A DNA stretch of 64,000 nt. Origin: Durusdinium trenchii. Its lineage: Eukaryota > Sar > Dinophyceae > Suessiales > Symbiodiniaceae. The stretch spans positions 36,135 to 100,134 of the forward strand of contig CAXAMN010028917.1 in NCBI GenBank assembly GCA_963970005.1, read 5' to 3'. Shown in pieces: positions 1-10,843 of the stretch (its first letter is position 1; each line of letters begins with the position of its first letter). The notes beneath the pieces were generated by a model. It did no database searches, had not been told where the DNA came from, and was given only the letters and a program-made list of their open reading frames with translations. The translations under genes were made by a program, and so were the position numbers.

Positions 1-2459
1 CAAATTGAGATCTGAGAACGTCGAGCGGACGCCCAGCGGACGCTGTAGACAAAAGCTGCTAACCTGACCACGCGGGTAGGATCAGCAGTGTGAGGAGAGC
101 ATTGTTCTCCAGCTGTCAGTAAGATGCAAGAGCCCTAAAGCCCCCCCCCTTACATAGACTCTATAGACCCTCCCAGTCAACACAGGAGCAGCCAGCGTTA
201 AAAAGCGAGGTCCTGTGTTACCGCCCATGTGACGAGGCGTGGAATTGCGAGGTGTGTTACAGCCTTGCCGATGCCGGCCCGACGCGGCACGAGGCCCTGA
301 CAGGTTGGGACTTTGTCGTCCAGTGCAGGGAGCATGTGCGCAAGGTGCAGGGCCTGGTGAGCAGGTGTTGGATCGGATGTGTTGGATCGGATGGATGATC
401 AGTACCTGGTGTTTCTCCAGTTTGGAGGGTGTTTCCTGGTTCACCAGCTTTTTAGGGTCCAAAAAGCACCTGACTTGGAAGGTCCTGGTACTGAGTGGTT
501 GAGCTCCATGTTCAACTGCCAGAGATCTTCCTTCACTTTCACTAGGTCAGGACCCTTGGACTTGTTTGTTGCCCCCTTCACTTCCTAGAGCCTGCCATGG
601 TACCAATGATTGTCACTTGCTCGTTAGGAGCACAAAACAGGTTTGTATTAAGGCTTGAAGTGGGTTCCATCACAAATCCAGGACTTCCCAGCAAGCTGAG
701 GCTTGCTACTGGAGCTCTATACAATCAAACCTAGGAAGTGAAAAGACTGTTGGTGGGTTGACCCACAACCCAGTCCTCCTTATCGGCTTATCATGAGTGG
801 TACGTCCTGAACCAAAACCTATATGCCCAATAACAAGAAGCTACTAGGTAGAGGCCATAGGTTGGAGGCCATTACTACTAGTAGCAAGGACGCCATGAGG
901 TGGAGGACTAAGAACATGATGGAATTACGTGGACTTGACCCAACCAAAACCTCACAATGTCCGAACACGTTCGAACCTTCGCATCGTCGCCGATGTTCAC
1001 GAAGGTGTCAGAAAGTCTGCCTACCCATACACAACAATGTATGGAATATATGCTGACATTGACCCCCAAACCACCCCAATGTAGAAGAGGTCTTCGAAAG
1101 TGTTTTCCCGTATTGCGCCAATCGTACCGTACCTGGTGTTTCTTCACCGGTTTGATTGGTCGTCCTCGTCTCCGTCACCGACCCGCCTGTGTGTCGTGTG
1201 GGGGAAAGGTCTCTGGACACCCTGGAGGGTCCGTCGCGGCTCTCGTCCGGCGGAGTGAAGAGAAGGACGTGCATGTCTTTTCTTTGAAAAAGGACATTAG
1301 TAAAGGTGAACCAAAGCAACTGAAACCCGTTCTTGCGACACCCCACTTGCCCCTTAAGGAAGCTTTTGCTGAAGCACATCCTTGGTGGGCCAAAACGTTA
1401 AAGCTTGGTATATGTTCAACGATGTTCAATGTGTCGACTGGCGCCCAAGTATACGCCGTCTTTAGTCTTTTTGGTCCAGACGAATTGGGAATCGTTACGT
1501 TTGCCCCATGACAATGACCCAGTCGAAAGGGAAGGTAACTCCCTTCGTCTGGTGGAGACACAAAAAGCTCAACACCATCGGATCGGATCGGTTCGGATCT
1601 TCTCGGAGTTCCAACACATCGAACCGACCGCTGAGGAAAACCACCGGTTTTTGGCCCGTGGAACGTTCAGAACCGTGGAACGGGCACCGTGGCACCGCGC
1701 ATATTCGTGGCACCCCATGGTGCTGGTGATTGGTTCAAGTCCAAAGACGGGAGGATTTCTCCCAACGCTGCAAAAGACGGGAGCAAACGCTACCAATGAC
1801 GTCAGGTCCAATTTTGGCTTCGTCGTGAGTTCAAATAGTGTTTCACTGCAAACACATGGGATTTCATCTATGCTTTACTGGAGGGTCCCCTTGTCTTGAA
1901 GCACATGCACCAGAATCGTGTATTGAAAAGGATATGTGCACCAAATGATTTCACGCTTGCTGACCGCTGTCCAGAACAAACATCAACATACATTTAATGT
2001 ACAATCCTTCTTCCCAGTCAAAACCATACCTTCTTTAGGATCGACCACCCCCACCATGCGCATCCATGCGGCACTAAGCCACCCCGGCCCAGCAGAGGGC
2101 GGAGCCGTGTAAGCACCTGTCCTCAAGCAAGCACGACACTGGCAGCTGCTGCTAGTTCTGTGTCGGTTTGGTTTGTGCGTCCAGGGTCCTTTCACGCTCA
2201 TCTAGGTTGGTTACGGTTTGGGCAAATATGAAAGGTGAACATTACAAGAAACCATCCAAACATATCGTGAAACACAAAGTGTCAAGCGCTAATGGCAAAA
2301 CAAGGGCACAACAAGAAGCACCTAGAACCTCCAAGAAACCTCCCCAAACGATTAGAAACACGTCTTACAGTAGTCAGATCTGGATAGATTTGGGGAGATA
2401 AGTGCCCTGACTGTGCCTATTTTTTCCACTCCTAACACACACACAGCGGCATGGACCGC
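1..2459. other. No gene recognised
   Basis: Apart from the family 2 MITE fragment at 1034-1084 and a TACTAGTAGCAAGGACGCC repeat motif near 875 that recurs near 40.62 kb, I see nothing. Open frames here are short and not protein-like. Confidence 0.5.
1034..1084. mobile_element. MITE-like element, family 2, partial copy, inverted
   Basis: AACAATGTATGGAATATATG ... GACATTGACCCCC ... AACCACCCCAATGTAG, matching the reverse complement of the element at 46918. Partial. Confidence 0.6.
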
Positions 2460-2499
2460 ACTTCTCCGCACTGTTCGAACCACGCGGTTGGCGCGGAGC

Positions 2500-2690
2500 A
2501 TCGGGCGCCCAAGCCCTGAAATCACGCGGGGGCCCACAGCGGTGTTCACCAAGCTTTGCAAGTTGGACCTCGGTGCCCCCGACGAGAGCCTCGGTCATCC
2601 ACGATTTCACTCGTTCGATTTTAGGACATCTCCCGGCGGCCACGTTGTTTGGGTTTCCGGAGACATCGAGTTTGGGCCCGAGTTTGGGTG
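2500..2690 (-). CDS. Exon-like block, hypothetical
   Basis: GC-rich block whose minus strand reads KIERVKSWMTEALVGGTEV, QLAKLGEHRCGPPRDFRAW. The plus strand is also open. Weak evidence only. Confidence 0.22.
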
Positions 2691-3538
2691 CTGCTTTCTT
2701 GCTCCCAGTGCTTTGGTAGATACTTTTGTGGCCAATCATATATGTACTTTTGATGTGTCATGCGAGCTGAGTGATTGTGTATTTATGTGTAATTTATAGT
2801 CTTTAGGATTAATGTCCATTGTTCATGTTGAATAAAAGAGCCCAAATCCTACTTGTTTGATCTTGTTTGTGTTTACAAGTGTCATCTTCCTATATGAGCA
2901 AACATATCGGTTTTACTAAATGTGTTTGGAGGAACAAGCGTCTCCTATGTCCCCCTTTCTCATGGGCCCAAAGCTATAAGCCTCAAGTGTAAAAAACTTA
3001 TGATACACCGAAACAGCGACAATTGTAGGAGCGGCACTTCAGAACTCCAAGATGTTGCAGGGCAAGGACCCAAAGGGGGTGTTCCATTTTGCAGGGTGTC
3101 GGTCTCCTGAAGTCTACTTACTTGGGTGGATCACACGGGTGATGTTGATTCTGCTTTGATAGAAATTAACTGAAACAAACAAAAGCCAAGGAACGATGGT
3201 CAGCTCCCTGCCATCAGAACCCACACTAAGGCAATTTTGTTCTAGTTCTCTTTTTGGCAGCTGCTTAATCTATGTATCTCTCGCTCCAAAAACGAAAAGG
3301 CGTGCAAGCACTCTAATGAGGGACAAAAAAAGAGACATAGCATTCTGAGACACAAACCCATGAGATTGAAGTTCCCCACGGTTCACATCCATGCACCTCC
3401 ACTTTCTTTTGTAGGGTGCCAGGCCAGCACATGAGCCATGATCCCTTGCCCCATGAACTCGCTGGATCAATGGCGCTGTGTCATGATGTGAGCATTAAAA
3501 TGTCATATAATAGCTATACATTTTTGTTTACAGTGTCT

Positions 3539-3627
3539 TCAGAGTAGATGGCACGATAACCAAGTTAGGTGGCTTATGTGGAACCCCCATCTGAAGGACA
3601 TCTTGGGGCCTGTGCCATCTACTCTGA
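3539..3627. mobile_element. MITE-like element, family 1, copy 1
   Basis: 89 bp with perfect 16-bp terminal inverted repeats TCAGAGTAGATGGCAC (3539-3554 and 3612-3627). The interior (CAAGTTAGGTGGCTTATGTGG ... CATCTGAAGGACATCTTGG, given in parts) is shared with the copy near 47.0 kb. No coding capacity; probably moved in trans. Confidence 0.75.
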
Positions 3628-4643
3628 AACCACTGTGTGTTTTGGAATGGGCAGTTCTTCTAACTACACTGGGCTTTAGATCAAAGACTTCCATCATGTA
3701 ATCATGTGTAGAGTCTTGATGACTAAAACCCACCCAGAAGAGGATAGTCCAAAAAAGTTCTGCTAGATCTCCCTCTTTCCATTCACACCGGTGCTGGGCA
3801 CAAACCCATTATTGGGCCGTCTAGGGCGCAGCGCTGGGCATGGAGCTGCGCACCGCTCAAGCTGAGGCCCGAAGGAGATGGCTGAGCGCGGTACGGTAGC
3901 TGTCAGTGGAGCAGGTGAAGCGGTGGCCGGAGGGAGCAAGACATGGCATGGAGGTGACCAGTAGAGACTTCAAGAAAACCCCTTGTCAAGAAAAAAGGAG
4001 TACTGTACTTGCTCAACATCACCCCCACCATGGGGGTGAACCAAAAAGTAGTTTTTCCTAGCTAGTCTCGGTGTTTGTGTTGGGGCCGGTCTTTAAGCTC
4101 CTTGGTCGCTAGTTGTTTGTATCAATGATAACCATATGACCATATCATGTATGTACATATATTGAAATATACTGCCCCACTCAAAAACCAAGCAAGGCAC
4201 AGGTGCGGGACGGGGGGGGGCCTTAAGTACATGAAATTGTTTCCGGCCTTCTCCCTGTCTGGATAGTGATAACACAAATTCTGAATCTTCGTTGCTTCGA
4301 GTTGAAAGGGCTTCTCAACAAAGAGTGGGCGAAAGGAACAAGTAACTCCAACAGAATCAAGCTCTGGCAAGCCTCCAATGTCAAAAGGTGGCCACCCAGC
4401 TTCCAATCTAAGCCGGAGTTTGCTCATATGATAACTCATGATAACTCACAAAAAAATGTTGCTTAGTAACTGGGATTCCAGTTTCTAACCAGGGTTCCAG
4501 TTTTTTGTAGGGGGAACCAAGCAGCAGGACAACATGCATTGACAAAACTCTGCAACACCAACCCAACACTTCAGCACACAGGTGCAACTTTTTCCATCTC
4601 CATCGCACATATGTACATATTGTACATAATATGTCTTGCAAGT

Positions 4644-4881
4644 CTACGATCCCTCTTCAGGGACAGGTTCATCCAACTCGACATCCTCCTCTTCACCATC
4701 TTCACCTCCTTCTTCGTCATGTTCTGTCTCTGCTTCAGGTTCATGGTCCGCATCACACTTCTTCTTGTTGTTGGCAGCCTCTTGCACCGCAGCATCAAGC
4801 AAAGCAAAGCATCCTGCCACCTGCTTTCCCCCGATGTAGAGATGTATTGCGTGGTTGCCGTGTAAGTTCATGAAAAGCATC
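4644..4881 (-). CDS. Terminal exon of a hypothetical protein with acidic tail
   Basis: Acceptor TGCAG|GATG, then MLFMNLHGNHAIHLYIGGK, QVAGCFALLDAAVQEAANN, a short KKK and a strongly acidic tail rich in Glu and Asp (about 30 residues) to TAG at 4646-4644. The codon pattern and splice context match the other genes here. The family is not recognised; acidic C-termini occur in chaperones and nuclear proteins, but nothing else supports that. Confidence 0.6.
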
Positions 4882-5015
4882 CTGCATGATTAAAACCGGT
4901 GAGCAATTCTTACAACAACATCGTATGTCAACAAAGTAAGCGCTAGAAGTTCAGTCTACATGGTATACAGTATGTAACCTGCACCCTAAGCACCCTACTC
5001 AAGCAACCCATGGTC

Positions 5016-5080
5016 TGCAAGACAAACTTTCCGCGGTGGAGCTCCACATTGCCTTGAGACTTTGGCTTTCGCGGAGGAAC
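5016..5080 (-). CDS. Upstream exon of the acidic-tailed protein
   Basis: 65 nt encoding VPPRKPKSQGNVELHRGK then FVL and a split Gln. Acceptor CCTAG|GTT; a GA donor (TTGCA|GACC) gives a phase match with the exon at 4881. A GT donor two codons later would break the frame. Unknown family. Confidence 0.45.
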
Positions 5081-8000
5081 CTAGGCCAATTGGGCGTGTT
5101 GTTTCACCAGGGTGTAAGGCCAACAAGGTCAAACAACTTAGTTACAGTGCTTGTTGTGTTGTTGCACTGCTGTAACGCTTTGTGAGTGTTTCAACATGCG
5201 TTGTGCTGTTACAGTAGTTGTTGCAGTGCTGTAACGTGTTGGTTCCTGCAAGCAAATTAAATGCTGCAAACGAGTTCCAACTACAAGCAATGCATGACAA
5301 GTCACAACTTCCAGCTGGAGCTTGGCTCGGTGAACCTGTGGAAATCCAAGCGGCTTCCATTGAGAGCACTGTCCCTGAACAAAGCGGCCAAATTGAGGGT
5401 ATCGGGTTGCATCCTTCTTTAGGGTTGATCCCTTGTTCACCTTTGTCGGTCCCTTCGTGGCAGGTCTCTTCATCGAATTGGTCACTTGCTCCACTTCTGG
5501 TCTTAGCGTGCGCAACAGTGTGGACAAACAGTTGTGAACAACATCACATCACAACAAGGAAGTTTGCTTGCTTCACACCCACACACACCAAGTAAGACAC
5601 AGACTCACTCAGCTGATCCACGTTCACAAAGGCACAAAGGACATGTGTAGTGGAGACAAGCTGATCCGAAATGGCTTTGAGGCTCGATATTCAGCAAGCA
5701 ACAACCATCAACAACCTAACAAGTTAGTTCGGTATGCAAAGATTTTGTGGAACCCTGGTTGTAAACTGGAACCCCGGTTACTAAGCAAAATAAATACAAG
5801 ATATGCTCACATTTTCCTATGGCTCTTTCAGATATTATCGACTGGTACAGTACTGCTTGGCTGGGCACTTGTGCCCCACCAATCGGCTGCCTTTTGGATC
5901 TTCCGCGGCTCCGGCTCCGAACTCCGATAAAACCGGTCCAGTCAGTCGGGACTCGCCTTCCACCTGGGGACTGGAAGATTGACGGTGCCCGAAAGACCCT
6001 GAATTCAACTAACCCAAATGTAGCATCAAAATCTTTCCAGTCCCAGGTCGTGTAGGATTTGGATGCCACGCCCTAACCATGGGTGTGATGTCGACACCGT
6101 TCTCCCTCACGAAGCCTCACGGCTAGGAACCCGCACCGAACGCTCGTGTCCAAGGTTCCTCGGCCTTTCAGGCAGCCCGTTCGGACGACCCCAACAGTGT
6201 AGGTTTTTGGAGGGCGAGCGCAGGCGAGAAGGCTTCACACCACCCTGCAAAGTGTTCAAACAACGCTGGAAACATTTAGAAACCATCAATTCAAGAAAGA
6301 TGTTCCATTTTCTTCCTGTTTTTTCAAACCAAACCATTCGTCATGTGGACGTCTCTTTGATTCGTCTGATGGCTCGTCCTTCACACCATGCTGTGCATTT
6401 CCTTCAAGAACTGCGCGACATTCTCAGTGGCCCGTCTGACGTTCCAATTACACGGTCTTTCCCAGCCGTCGACGGTCTTTCCCAGCGCGACATGCGCCAA
6501 CGGGGAAACGTCAAGTCTGTCATGGCAACCCACCAGAAGAGGATCCATTCCATGGCAACCCACGTCTGGACGACCTTTAACAACCACGGACAACCACCAT
6601 GCCCACCACCGCCGTGGAACACGTGCGGTCCATGCCTGTCCACCAAGGGAGAGTTCGCGCCGTTGACGGCACGTGGCATCCGTGGCGAGGCGGCCGGGAA
6701 GTCGCGAGGCGCCAGTTCCTGCTGACGAGCGACCCTCGGTGAAGGTGACGCATGGTGGGCGGAGTGAGTGGTTGAAGAGGGTGAAGAGGGTGGGGAAGAT
6801 CACCGGAATAGAAATCAACTCAGATTCTTGATCGGTGTGGGATTCGGGAGATGCACGCCCAAACCTTCGTTGCTTGACATTGTCGCCCCGCACGAATCAC
6901 AGACAAGGTGGTCAACCACTCAGTCAAACAAAAAACACTCTGAAACAAAACACTCTGAAACAAAAACATGTCAATGAGGATTCCCGACTTCAATGGCTTT
7001 CCTGAGGCCTAGGTTCTGCTTCCTATCGAGAAGAGAACATGAGAGATGGCATCACCGACGCCTGGCGGGCCGTATTCTGGTGGGATAGAACAACAAGAGC
7101 CAAAGCTTATAGGGTCAGCAACAGACACGAGCAGAGTGTTGGCCTCTGGTCCAATGGAGTTGTTATCATCATGATACCCACAACTAAGACTACGACATTT
7201 GGAACATACGTATATGCTTTTGAATCGTTGAAGCATGGTCCAGGTAGGAGTACAAGTCTTGCTAAGAGTGACGGCCTGTAACCTACTAGCGATGGCCTCC
7301 AACCCAAGATCTTGGCTTGATGAGCATCCGTTTTATTTGTGGACAGACTGCCCGTCACGTCCCGCTCGACCTAACGACAGCTCCAACGACAGCTCCAACG
7401 ACAGCACCAACTCTTTGGATCCTTTGGGCACCAAGTTGAGAGGTCTATGATTCTTGTGGTCGATTTCATGGTGCCACCATGTACCCCCCCGGAAGAACAA
7501 GATACAGTACTCACAGCTTCGCACACGACGGTCTGACCGTACCACACATCCCAACGTTACTCCAAAAACACAAAAAAACTGCCATCAATGGACACCTGCA
7601 CCTGCACCACAAAGACCGATGGCTTGGGCCCCCAAACACGTAGGTTTTCACCTCGGTCGATCCAGGCAATTCCGGTTCCATCGGCCGGGCGACGGTCGAC
7701 CGGATCTTGGAAAAGACCGGTAGACGAAGTGACAATCCTCCCCGGTGTCGCTGGATTCATCTCGGAAACATCTCAAACATACCTTGAAACCAGGGTGGAG
7801 GGTCGCTGGTCTCATTTGGTTCTGTTTCCTCCTCTGATTCGTCCAAGTGTGGGAAGATGGACAGCCGCTGTTGGCTGTTGCACCATGTCTTGTTCTCAGG
7901 CCTCCGCCCAAAGAAGTATACACTCCCTAAAGAATCATGGAAGGGCGGATGGCATAGCGCCCGGACTTCCATCCGCCATTCCGGGAGTGGGCCAGGCAGT

Positions 8001-9700
8001 TGGAGGGGAGGCGAGTTCGGTTTTCACCGCGGTCGGTTCGATCATCCCAATCTCCTGGGTCAAAGGTTGAAAGTTCGATCTCCTGGGTCCTGGACTCGGC
8101 AAGAACAGTACCTGAATTGAGTAATGATTGTTGGTCTCATGAATAAACAGTCCTTACTCAGCGTGGAAAAACTCATCACCTCTTGGGTCCTTTTTTAAAT
8201 GAATTCCATGCTCACCCGACATCGGCCATGAGACTCCCTTCCACCATGATGATTCCAACATCGGCCCCACCAGCCAGTCCTTCCAGCAGAGGTTGAAGAA
8301 CCCTAGTTCGACTATCCTATAATATCCTATAGGTACCCCTGTAGGGTCCTAGTTTAGGTCACTTAACTAACCTCTGTTGGATTTTGGGACCGAAACATCT
8401 TTCACCAACTCCACGCCGCCATCAGAGTGAGACCTGGTGCGACTCGTAGGGGGTTTTCAGGGAATGACCCCGTAGACCGAGACCGAACAGGTTCTGTTCC
8501 CTTATTTCTTGCTAAATGGTCGCCCACTGCTATTAGGTTGGAGGCTCTCGCACCAGTCACTCGATTCAGTCTCAGCCGATACCTTTTCCTCAGCCTCCAC
8601 ACTGGATCGCTGCTGTTCTGAAAGGGTCCGGAGCCGTGCCTCACTCGACCGTTGATGGGGAGATCACCCGAAATGGTCAGGGGTCTTGTGTCAAGCAATC
8701 GTTCTTTTTGTGGAAATGTCTTCTAAAGGGGTGGTGCTTAGTGCCCAAGTGAGTGGATACTGGGCACCCCTAACCTCCATTAAGCACCCCTTTGTGACTG
8801 CTGGCTTCTGTAATCTCCTCCTGAGGCAAACCCCTGCTAGACCTAGTTCCTGAAGCAGTCGCTTCAGAGGTTCCAAGTGGTTGAATTTGATCAACTGGCA
8901 GACATAGGGACAGCCTCCATCCACGCCACCTTTCCTTGGGGTCCTGAAAAACGGATCGGTTCCCAGGAAAACCTGACCTCCCACGATCCCATCATGGAAG
9001 ACCACCCCAAAACAGTTTCCGGTGTAACAACCAATCAACTGGTGTTTACACACCCGACTCGAAAGAAAGATCCTGTCTTCCCTCTGGTGATCTCGGGCAG
9101 CCAACGAAACTGCAACTCAACGCTTCTTTTGACGTCGAAGGAATCGTCCCGCAATCCTAAACTGAAACACCGCATGACAGGACTTTTCAAAGATCCACAG
9201 ATGCAGCACGGAACGAAAGAATCAGAATATGCACCATGATATAGAATACATTAGAACACTAATTAAGATACACTAATTGACGATACAGATTCAAAGGTAG
9301 TAGATCATGTTAGATCCGACATTTTAGAGCCTTTTGGAGAAGGATCTTCTTGTTCACCATCCCCAAAGGAAAAACACCGTGTGGCGCCTTCTCGGCCTGC
9401 ATCGCCTTCCTCGGTGAACAGGGCACGACTCGGTATACCCGAACACGAACCATCTGGGACTGGCATGGCACGACTGGCAAATATGTCCTTACCTTGGTTG
9501 AAAAGGGTGCAATATATGGACATATATTCCAAAGACATGGGTGTGTGGGATAAATACCTTAATAAGTTCCAGCCACCCTCATTCCTCACTAAGCAGCAGT
9601 CAGTTTGGGTAGAAGAACCAGCAAGTCAGAGATCCGATTCACGCGACCGTCCATCCGGCATGCACACAGCTCTCAGGTTGCCTTCTCAATATCAAGTCTA
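5081..9700. other. No gene recognised
   Basis: Mixed AT- and GC-rich sequence with open frames on both strands (for example 6063-6725 and 7588-8070) that lack recognisable motifs. CTACTAGCGATGGCCTCCAA near 7285 recurs near 11825. Exons of unknown genes could be hidden here. Confidence 0.4.
7374..7408. repeat. 14-bp tandem repeat, about 2.5 units
   Basis: ACGACAGCTCCA repeated in the run CGACAGCTCCAACGACAG. Small minisatellite. Confidence 0.55.
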
Positions 9701-9713
9701 TATGAGATATCTA

Positions 9714-10496
9714 CTACTGAGATATCTCATACAAAGCATTAAGAAGCCGCTTTGGGAATAAGACCAGATAAAGGCAATTCCTCGAACAGCAGCCAAACGC
9801 TCTGGAATGGACAAAGTGGTCAAAGAGCAGCAGCCTCCAAAAGCATCTTCTCCAATCTCGGTCACAGAGTCGGGAATGGTCAAACTGGTCAAAGAGCTGC
9901 AGCCATGAAAGGAGTATGGCCCAATATCCGTCACAGAGTCCGGAATGGTCAAGCTTGTCAAAGAGCTGCAGTTCTGAACGGTGAGTGTATTGCACAATCT
10001 TGGTAACGAACTTCGGAATGATCAAGCTGGTCAAAAAGCTGCAGTCATGAAAGGAGTATGGCCCAATGTCTGTGACAGAGTCGGGAATGGTCAAACTGGT
10101 TAAAAGGGTGCAGTTGTCGAAGGTGTACTGCCCAATGTCAGTCACAGAGTCCGGAATGGTCAAAGTGGTCAAAGAACAGCAGCCTCCAAAAGCGCCTTCT
10201 CCAATCTTGGTCACTGAGTTGGAAATGGTCACTTGGCCGACAAGTGCGCAGTTTGCGAATGCATCTTTTGCAATTGCTGTCACACCATCCAGAATATTTG
10301 CCATGCACAAGTCCTCCACATCTGGACTAGTCACGCTCAAAGGACAGCCTGCATCCTCTTTTCTTGAGCACTCATCCGCGAACGGACCTTGACTGAGGGA
10401 CTTTGGTAATAGAACAAGATCCTGTGGAACCACTGTAAGGGCAGTGTGCCAACAAAAGAACAAGCCCACAACCAATTCCTGGTCATTCCTAGTCAC
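9714..10496 (-). CDS. BspA-like leucine-rich-repeat protein, LRR part, with frameshift
   Basis: Seven 23-residue BspA-type repeats of the pattern SLTSLTIPDSVTDIGxxxF run from about 10320 to 9780 on the minus strand. After VTKIVQYT (near 9990) the frame breaks; removing four bases (TCAC, about 9981-9988) restores QYTVQNCSSLTSLTIPDSV and the repeats continue in the other frame to about 9785, then a non-repeat tail to a stop. The N-terminal part of the open frame (GLFFCWHTALTV) is of uncertain splicing. Such LRR proteins are very numerous in dinoflagellates; function unknown, probably protein binding. The four-base break suggests a pseudogene or assembly error. Confidence 0.75.
   Translation of the reverse strand: MTRNDQELVVGLFFCWHTALTVVPQDLVLLPKSLSQGPFADECSRKEDAGCPLSVTSPDVEDLCMANILDGVTAIAKDAFANCALVGQVTISNSVTKIGEGAFGGCCSLTTLTIPDSVTDIGQYTFDNCTLLTSLTIPDSVTDIGPYSFHDCSFLTSLIIPKFVTKIVQYTHRSELQLFDKLDHSGLCDGYWAILLSWLQLFDQFDHSRLCDRDWRRCFWRLLLFDHFVHSRAFGCCSRNCLYLVLFPKRLLNALYEISQ
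9785..10330 (-). repeat. 69-bp coding repeats of the LRR gene
   Basis: Seven units of about 69 bp correspond to the 23-residue BspA repeats. Some adjacent units are nearly identical at DNA level, such as those around 9910 and 10070 (GGAGTATGGCCCAAT), which points to recent unit duplication. Confidence 0.7.
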
Positions 10497-10597
10497 TACA
10501 TGTCATTACCTGTGTTTCGATCTAGTTGAAGGGATCACCTAGTATGTCCCAAACAACGGAGAACAAAAACAATATTGTTTGATGACTGATAAATAAG

Positions 10598-10843
10598 TCA
10601 TGATGACTGTGAAGCATGTTGCAAAACCACATCTGGAGAAAGTCCGGCTTGCATGATCGTCTGGTCATCGTCAGTGAGTTGCGTTTCACCCATCAGCACT
10701 TCGACCAAGATGAGCTTTTTGATCAACTCATCGTCACAGTCGACACACGTTGGCCGTTTCAGCCGTTGCTTGAACTCGCAGGTGTGCATTCCTTTCGGCT
10801 GCCTCTTGAACGAAGCCGATGGTCGTGTCAGGAGACGCTTCAA
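10598..10843 (-). CDS. Ubiquitin-like N-terminal exon of the BspA-LRR gene
   Basis: Encodes EFKQRL and then LILVEVLMGETQLTDDD, QTIMQAGLSPDVVLQ, a ubiquitin-like fold remnant (LxxGExxLxDDQTIxxAGL) that usually precedes BspA-type LRRs in dinoflagellate proteins. It lies about 100 bp upstream of the LRR frame in the right order and strand. The true end is probably just after VVLQ with a GC donor (CAACAT|GCTTCA), but this is not certain. The N-terminal basic stretch may be 5' UTR or another exon. Confidence 0.55.
   Translation of the reverse strand: MKRLLTRPSASFKRQPKGMHTCEFKQRLKRPTCVDCDDELIKKLILVEVLMGETQLTDDDQTIMQAGLSPDVVLQHASQSS

Noticed and set aside
6063..6725. 220-residue + strand ORF.
   Set aside because: Short repeats, no recognisable motif, and comparable open frames on the opposite strand.
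7588..8070. 160-residue + strand ORF.
   Set aside because: No domain and no splice context; the composition is not convincing.
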